The notes under the pieces were generated by a model. The model saw nothing but the letters and a program-made list of their open reading frames with translations, did no database searches and had not been told where the DNA came from. Shown piece after piece: positions 6,207 to 8,952 of a stretch of 8,952 bases of DNA. How positions within the stretch are numbered: position 1 is the stretch's first letter; each line of letters starts with the position of its first letter. The translations under genes and the position numbers were made by a program. Origin of the DNA: RGIG2206 sp045540915 (GTDB lineage: Bacteria > Bacillota > Clostridia > Oscillospirales > Acutalibacteraceae); assembly GCA_045540915.1 (NCBI GenBank), contig JAZQID010000100.1, forward strand, positions 1 through 8,952. The letters run 5' to 3'.

Positions 6207-6235
6207 ATTATAACACCTCTTTCCCGTTTTGTCAT
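6207..6235 (-). promoter_or_regulatory. Extended -10 promoter of the gene at 5439-6179
   Basis: On the minus strand a -35 of ATGACA (6235-6230, 5 of 6 matches) and a perfect -10 TATAAT (6212-6207) are 17 bases apart. TGT immediately precedes the -10, giving an extended -10. It faces away from the rsmA promoter. Confidence 0.85.
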
Positions 6236-6247
6236 CAAAAATTTTTC

Positions 6248-6276
6248 TTTTCATATGAGGATTTTGGTGTTATAAT
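6248..6276 (+). promoter_or_regulatory. Extended -10 promoter of rsmA
   Basis: A -35 of TTTTCA (6248-6253, 4 of 6) and a perfect -10 TATAAT (6271-6276) have a 17-base spacer, and TGT precedes the -10. The start would be near 6283, about 24 bases before the rsmA ATG, leaving room for the CGGAG ribosome binding site (6296-6300). Confidence 0.82.
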
Positions 6277-6306
6277 GATTACATTATTAGACAAACGGAG
6301 ACAACA

Positions 6307-7164
6307 ATGAGAGAATTGACCGATATTTCATATCTGCACGACCTTTTTTCAAGGAACGGATTTAATCTTAAAAAGGGGCTTGGGCAAAATTTCCTTACCG
6401 ACCCTACGGTATGCCCCGCTATTGCTCAGAGATCCGATATCGACGGCGAGGGTGTCATTGAAATAGGCCCAGGTGCAGGCGTTCTTACACGCGAGCTTGC
6501 CAAGCGTGCGAAAAAGGTTGTCGCTGTTGAGTTGGACACTCGGCTGATGCCGATCCTATCCGAGACCCTTGACGGCTTCGACAATGCATTCGTGCGGTTT
6601 GAGGATGCAATGAAGTGCGACCTGCATCAGCTTATAAAGGATGAGTTCGGCGATATGCCGGTATCGGTCTGTGCCAACCTGCCCTATTACATCACCTCTC
6701 CGCTGATTATGAAGCTGCTTGAGGAGAGGTTGCCCATTCGCTCTATCAACGTTATGGTGCAAAAGGAGGCGGCCCTCCGCCTTTGCGCCGAGATGGGCAC
6801 CCGCGACTGCGGACCGGTTACTGCGGCGGTCAGGTTCTATTCCGAGCCGAAGATACTCTTTGATGTCGGCAGGGAGTCATTTCTACCTCCTCCGAAGGTC
6901 GACAGCGCGGTGATACGCCTTGACATCAAGGGTGAGACCGACCCGATGATAGAGAACGAAAGGGCGTTTTTCCGCGTGGTGAAGGCCGCCTTTGCGATGA
7001 GGAGAAAGACGGTGCTCAATTCCCTCTCCAACTCGTTGCCCGTGGACAAGCAGTGCATCATCGATGCACTCGAAGCGAGCGGAATCTCACCTACAGCCCG
7101 TGCCGAGAGCATTTCAATGGAGCAATTCGCTCAACTGTCAAAACACTTAAGCAAGGAGTTATAA
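6307..7164 (+). CDS. rsmA: 16S rRNA (adenine1518/1519-N6)-dimethyltransferase
   Basis: RsmA (KsgA) transfers four methyl groups from S-adenosylmethionine to the two adjacent adenines in the 3' terminal hairpin of 16S rRNA during late 30S assembly; its loss gives kasugamycin resistance. At 285 residues it has the full family length. Visible motifs are GLGQNFLTD (24-32), the SAM-binding loop EIGPGAGVLT (52-61), the acidic VAVELD (72-77), the catalytic NLPYYITSP (124-132) and FLPPPKVDSAV (192-202). Residues 215-285 form the helical C-terminal rRNA-binding domain (AAFAMRRKTVLNSL). The ATG at 6307 follows CGGAG by 6 bases. It is expressed from its own extended -10 promoter and is followed after 3 bases by a membrane protein of unknown function. 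Erm-type resistance methylases share the fold, but length and NLPY context favour RsmA. Confidence 0.97.
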   Translation: MRELTDISYLHDLFSRNGFNLKKGLGQNFLTDPTVCPAIAQRSDIDGEGVIEIGPGAGVLTRELAKRAKKVVAVELDTRLMPILSETLDGFDNAFVRFEDAMKCDLHQLIKDEFGDMPVSVCANLPYYITSPLIMKLLEERLPIRSINVMVQKEAALRLCAEMGTRDCGPVTAAVRFYSEPKILFDVGRESFLPPPKVDSAVIRLDIKGETDPMIENERAFFRVVKAAFAMRRKTVLNSLSNSLPVDKQCIIDALEASGISPTARAESISMEQFAQLSKHLSKEL

Positions 7165-7167
7165 GCG

Positions 7168-8052
7168 ATGACGCAAAATCCTTATGAGTCAAAAAAAGCA
7201 AGACGCAGCCGCATAGTTTCCAATATAGTAATCGTCTTTTTTATCGTTACTTTCTTCTGGGGACTCTACCACGTCTTCATCGGAACCCAAAGCAAGATCG
7301 TTCCCTTTGAGTTTACCGAGGTGACCGCTCAGGTGGTTGAGGACAACCGAAACGATGAGTTTGACGAGCTTTTTAACTATATTCTGACAATGGATGAGGA
7401 CACCGTCAAGGACGAAAAGTTCGCCGAGAACTTCCCCGTCGCTTCCGCATTGTTGGATATGGAAAAGGGTGTCCATTCGGACGAAACGCCATATTTTTGC
7501 ATCGATTCCAACCGCCTTGTCCTCGCTAAAACTGTACTGAGCGAAACGGCCGACTGCCGCGAGCTTGAGGTGATGATGTCCACCCTGTCTACCAATATCG
7601 AGGGCAACACCGCCACCGTTTCGATGGGTGAATGCACCGTTTACACCCTCGTTTACAACGCAAGAAGCGGTGTTATGAACTACAAGAATTATTCTGCTTC
7701 GCAGTTTCACACTAACCTTTTCTCCCTTTCTGTCGTGGCCGATGGCGGCCGACCGACCGAGTGCAAGTATGACCTGACCCTTGGCGGAAACGGATTTGAT
7801 GAAAACAAGTGCAAGCAGCTTATCTACGACCCAATCAACGCCACCTACGGCGACCCTGAGGTTGAGATAAAGCGCACCCGTGCCATTATTACCGCGGTGC
7901 AAAAGGATGACGTGCTGACCGACAAGGCAAAGAACGCTTGCTACTCGATCAGAACGGCTGACGGGCTTTTTGCAAGAATTCAGCAGGTCGAGATGAGTTT
8001 TACCTTTGAAGAAGGTGTCACGCCGACACTCACCTTCGTGGCGAATAGATGA
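7168..8052 (+). CDS. Single-pass membrane protein of unknown function, co-transcribed with rsmA
   Basis: A 294-residue protein that I do not recognise. Residues 1-15 are basic (KKARRSR), and about 16-38 form one hydrophobic helix (SNIVIVFFIVTFFWGLYHVFI). With positive residues inside, residues 40-294 should lie outside the membrane. No lipobox or signal-peptidase site is obvious. The outer part is acidic and looks beta-rich (LVLAKTVLSE, NTATVSMGECTVYTLVYNARSG, FHTNLFSLSVVADGG, ending VEMSFTFEEGVTPTLTFVANR), with five Cys (first at ETPYFCID) that could form disulphides. The ATG follows the rsmA stop by 3 bases. AAGGAG (7153-7158, spacer 9) lies within the end of rsmA, so the two genes form one operon. 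A terminator 19 bases downstream ends it. The pairing with rsmA may reflect organisation only and does not show a related function. Confidence 0.87.
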   Translation: MTQNPYESKKARRSRIVSNIVIVFFIVTFFWGLYHVFIGTQSKIVPFEFTEVTAQVVEDNRNDEFDELFNYILTMDEDTVKDEKFAENFPVASALLDMEKGVHSDETPYFCIDSNRLVLAKTVLSETADCRELEVMMSTLSTNIEGNTATVSMGECTVYTLVYNARSGVMNYKNYSASQFHTNLFSLSVVADGGRPTECKYDLTLGGNGFDENKCKQLIYDPINATYGDPEVEIKRTRAIITAVQKDDVLTDKAKNACYSIRTADGLFARIQQVEMSFTFEEGVTPTLTFVANR

Positions 8053-8070
8053 TATTCAGCTTTTACGCTT

Positions 8071-8102
8071 AAAAAGGCAACGCACGCTTGCGTTGCCTTT
8101 TT
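8071..8102 (+). terminator. Intrinsic terminator of the rsmA operon
   Basis: A perfect 14-bp stem (8071-8084 with 8089-8102) has a CGCT loop, and the distal arm ends in a T-run (8098-8103). It begins 18 bases after the stop at 8052. The A-run of the other arm would also give a U-tail on the minus strand, but no minus-strand gene lies there. Confidence 0.92.
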
Positions 8103-8147
8103 TGAAGTTTACTGTGAGGTTTTACCCCGTTTTGTTGTGTAATAGGT

Positions 8148-8172
8148 GAAAGGGCAAATTGGTGCACCTTTC
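8148..8172 (+). other. Possible leader hairpin before the sigma factor gene
   Basis: GAAAGG (8148-8153) pairs with CCTTTC (8167-8172), and GCA (8154-8156) pairs with TGC (8163-8165), with one bulged A at 8166. The hairpin ends 4 bases before the ribosome binding site at 8176-8181. The 8-base palindrome GGTGCACC (8161-8168) overlaps it. It could modulate translation or be an operator site; the support is structural only. Confidence 0.35.
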
Positions 8173-8175
8173 GGA

Positions 8176-8181
8176 AAGGAG
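8176..8181 (+). promoter_or_regulatory. Ribosome binding site AAGGAG that decides the sigma factor start
   Basis: AAGGAG with a 7-base spacer precedes ATG 8189. The frame is open from a TTG at 8159, but that codon lies upstream of this site, so the longer form is unlikely. Confidence 0.85.
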
Positions 8182-8188
8182 CAGGTCT

Positions 8189-8749
8189 ATGGACAACGGT
8201 GCAAGTAGCTACCGCCGTTTCCGTGACAAAGGTGATGAGAGCGGTCTCGCGGATATTATCAGGGAATATCGTGACGGACTTATTTTTTATCTAAACAGTA
8301 TCGTCGGCAACATTAATGTCGCTGAAGAATTGGCTGAGGACACCTTCGTCTTGTTGGGAACAAAAAAGCCACGGGATAAGGGTACAGGATCATTCAAAAC
8401 TTGGCTTTACACTATTGGTCGAAACATTGCATTCAATCATCTTAAACGGCGAGCAAGAATTTCTGAGGTGTCTGTTGACGATTGTGCGGAGCTTATCAGC
8501 GAAGAGAAAGATCTTGAAACAGCTTTTATAAAAGAGGAACGGAAAATAGCGGTACATAGAGCGCTCAGAAAACTTAAGCCCGAATACCGACAGATCCTTT
8601 GGCTAATATATTTCGAGGATTTCAGCAACAAAGAAGCCGCCTGTGTGATGAAAAAGTCTGTCCACAACATAGAGACCCTTGTCTACCGCGCCCGCAGGTC
8701 ACTCAGATCACAACTTGAAATGGAGGGCTTTGTTTATGAAAAACTATGA
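8189..8749 (+). CDS. ECF-type RNA polymerase sigma factor
   Basis: A 186-residue sigma-70 family protein with only regions 2 and 4, the ECF architecture. Such factors direct RNA polymerase to a small regulon when released from a membrane-bound anti-sigma factor. Region 2 covers about 18-90: DIIREYRDGLIFYLNSIVG, the core-binding AEELAEDTFVLL, then GSFKTWLYTIGRNIAFNHLKRR, which includes the -10 recognition and melting segment. Region 4 covers about 117-175: AVHRALRKLKPEYRQILWLIYFEDFSNKEAACVM, then the recognition helix SVHNIETLVYRARRSLRSQL. The ATG at 8189 is chosen over a TTG at 8159 because AAGGAG sits 7 bases upstream. The next gene overlaps its end by 14 bases and encodes a small membrane protein, the usual place for its anti-sigma factor. 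Family assignment is firm; the inducing signal and target promoters are unknown. Confidence 0.94.
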   Translation: MDNGASSYRRFRDKGDESGLADIIREYRDGLIFYLNSIVGNINVAEELAEDTFVLLGTKKPRDKGTGSFKTWLYTIGRNIAFNHLKRRARISEVSVDDCAELISEEKDLETAFIKEERKIAVHRALRKLKPEYRQILWLIYFEDFSNKEAACVMKKSVHNIETLVYRARRSLRSQLEMEGFVYEKL

Positions 8750-8952
8750 TGAAACTATTAACAGTGTATTTGAAAAGATCGATGAATACAACATCGAAAA
8801 GAAAAGAAGGCATCGCGCTTTTACGCAGGTGGCTGCCTCTCTTTGCCTGTTTTGCGCAATTTCCCTTGCAGTAATTGGGCTATTTAAGCACGTACTGCTT
8901 GAAAAAGCACCAACGGCAGATGTAAGTAGTATTGGCGCAACAAAAACTGAAA
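8736..8952 (+). CDS. Probable anti-sigma factor, membrane protein (3' truncated by window)
   Basis: The first 72 residues are visible, and the frame is open at the window end. Residues 1-28 are charged and probably cytoplasmic (YDETINSVFEKIDEYNIEKK, then RRHR). About 31-50 form a hydrophobic helix (VAASLCLFCAISLAVIGLF), and the rest would lie outside. The ATG at 8736 is inside the end of the sigma gene, 14 bases before its stop and in another frame, with GGAGG at 8722-8726 (9-base spacer). Coupled translation gives roughly equal amounts of the two proteins, as expected of a sigma/anti-sigma pair. No His-x3-Cys-x2-Cys zinc motif is present in the cytoplasmic part, and that part is very short, so it is not a classical ZAS-type anti-sigma. 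The function rests on position and topology rather than on a recognised domain. Confidence 0.75.
   Translation, partial: MKNYDETINSVFEKIDEYNIEKKRRHRAFTQVAASLCLFCAISLAVIGLFKHVLLEKAPTADVSSIGATKTE

Larger units (their letters stand above)
6207..6276. repeat. 11-bp inverted repeat spanning two divergent promoters
   Basis: ATTATAACACC (6207-6217) is the exact reverse complement of GGTGTTATAAT (6266-6276). Both arms contain an extended -10 element, and the arms point outward around an A/T-rich centre at 6237-6250. Confidence 0.7.

Noticed and set aside
6180..6254. A 25-residue N-terminal extension of the unknown protein at 5439-6179
   Set aside because: It would place the -10 element and ribosome binding site inside the coding region, and the shorter form has an ideal site.
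7189..7902. A 237-codon open frame on the minus strand opposite the membrane protein gene
   Set aside because: No ribosome binding site or recognisable protein features are seen, and the plus-strand gene is linked to rsmA with a good start site and terminator.

Overview
The window looks like chromosomal DNA from a Gram-positive, probably spore-forming member of the Clostridia, perhaps Oscillospiraceae-like. This rests on AAGGAG-type ribosome binding sites, lipobox lipoproteins, extended -10 promoters (TGTTATAAT), U-tailed hairpin terminators and a SpoIVFA/SpoIVFB-like gene pair. The genus assignment is inference. No rRNA, tRNA, CRISPR array, transposase or integrase is visible. No gap between genes exceeds about 140 bases.

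Layout. (1) 1-1458, +: the 3' part of pheT, followed by a perfect 17-bp hairpin terminator that also works on the other strand. (2) 1522-3810, -: an AT-rich three-gene group of lipoprotein, unknown protein and lipoprotein. It was transcribed probably from a promoter near 3852-3880 and lies between two almost identical terminator hairpins. Hand counts give 20-21 G+C per 60 bases here, against 34-37 in the flanking genes. (3) 3940-5339, -: an M23 (LytM) membrane-anchored peptidase and an M50 intramembrane metalloprotease with a 4-base overlap, a spoIVFA-spoIVFB-like arrangement. The last codons of the M50 gene lie inside its terminator. (4) 5439-6179, -: an unknown soluble protein with its own terminator. 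(5) 6207-6276: two divergent promoters sharing an 11-bp inverted repeat. (6) 6307-8052, +: rsmA (ksgA), then a single-pass membrane protein of unknown function 3 bases downstream, then a terminator. (7) 8189-8952, +: an ECF-type sigma factor overlapping by 14 bases a membrane protein that is probably its anti-sigma factor and runs off the window.

How the genes relate. pheT and rsmA serve translation (tRNA-Phe charging and 16S rRNA dimethylation). The M23/M50 pair suggests regulated intramembrane proteolysis, in sporulation or envelope stress. The ECF pair is a second likely transmembrane signalling module. The lipoprotein group looks like an accessory insertion at a convergent intergenic site. 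I found no defence system. The most unusual material is the hairpin-bounded lipoprotein island and the M50 gene ending inside its terminator.
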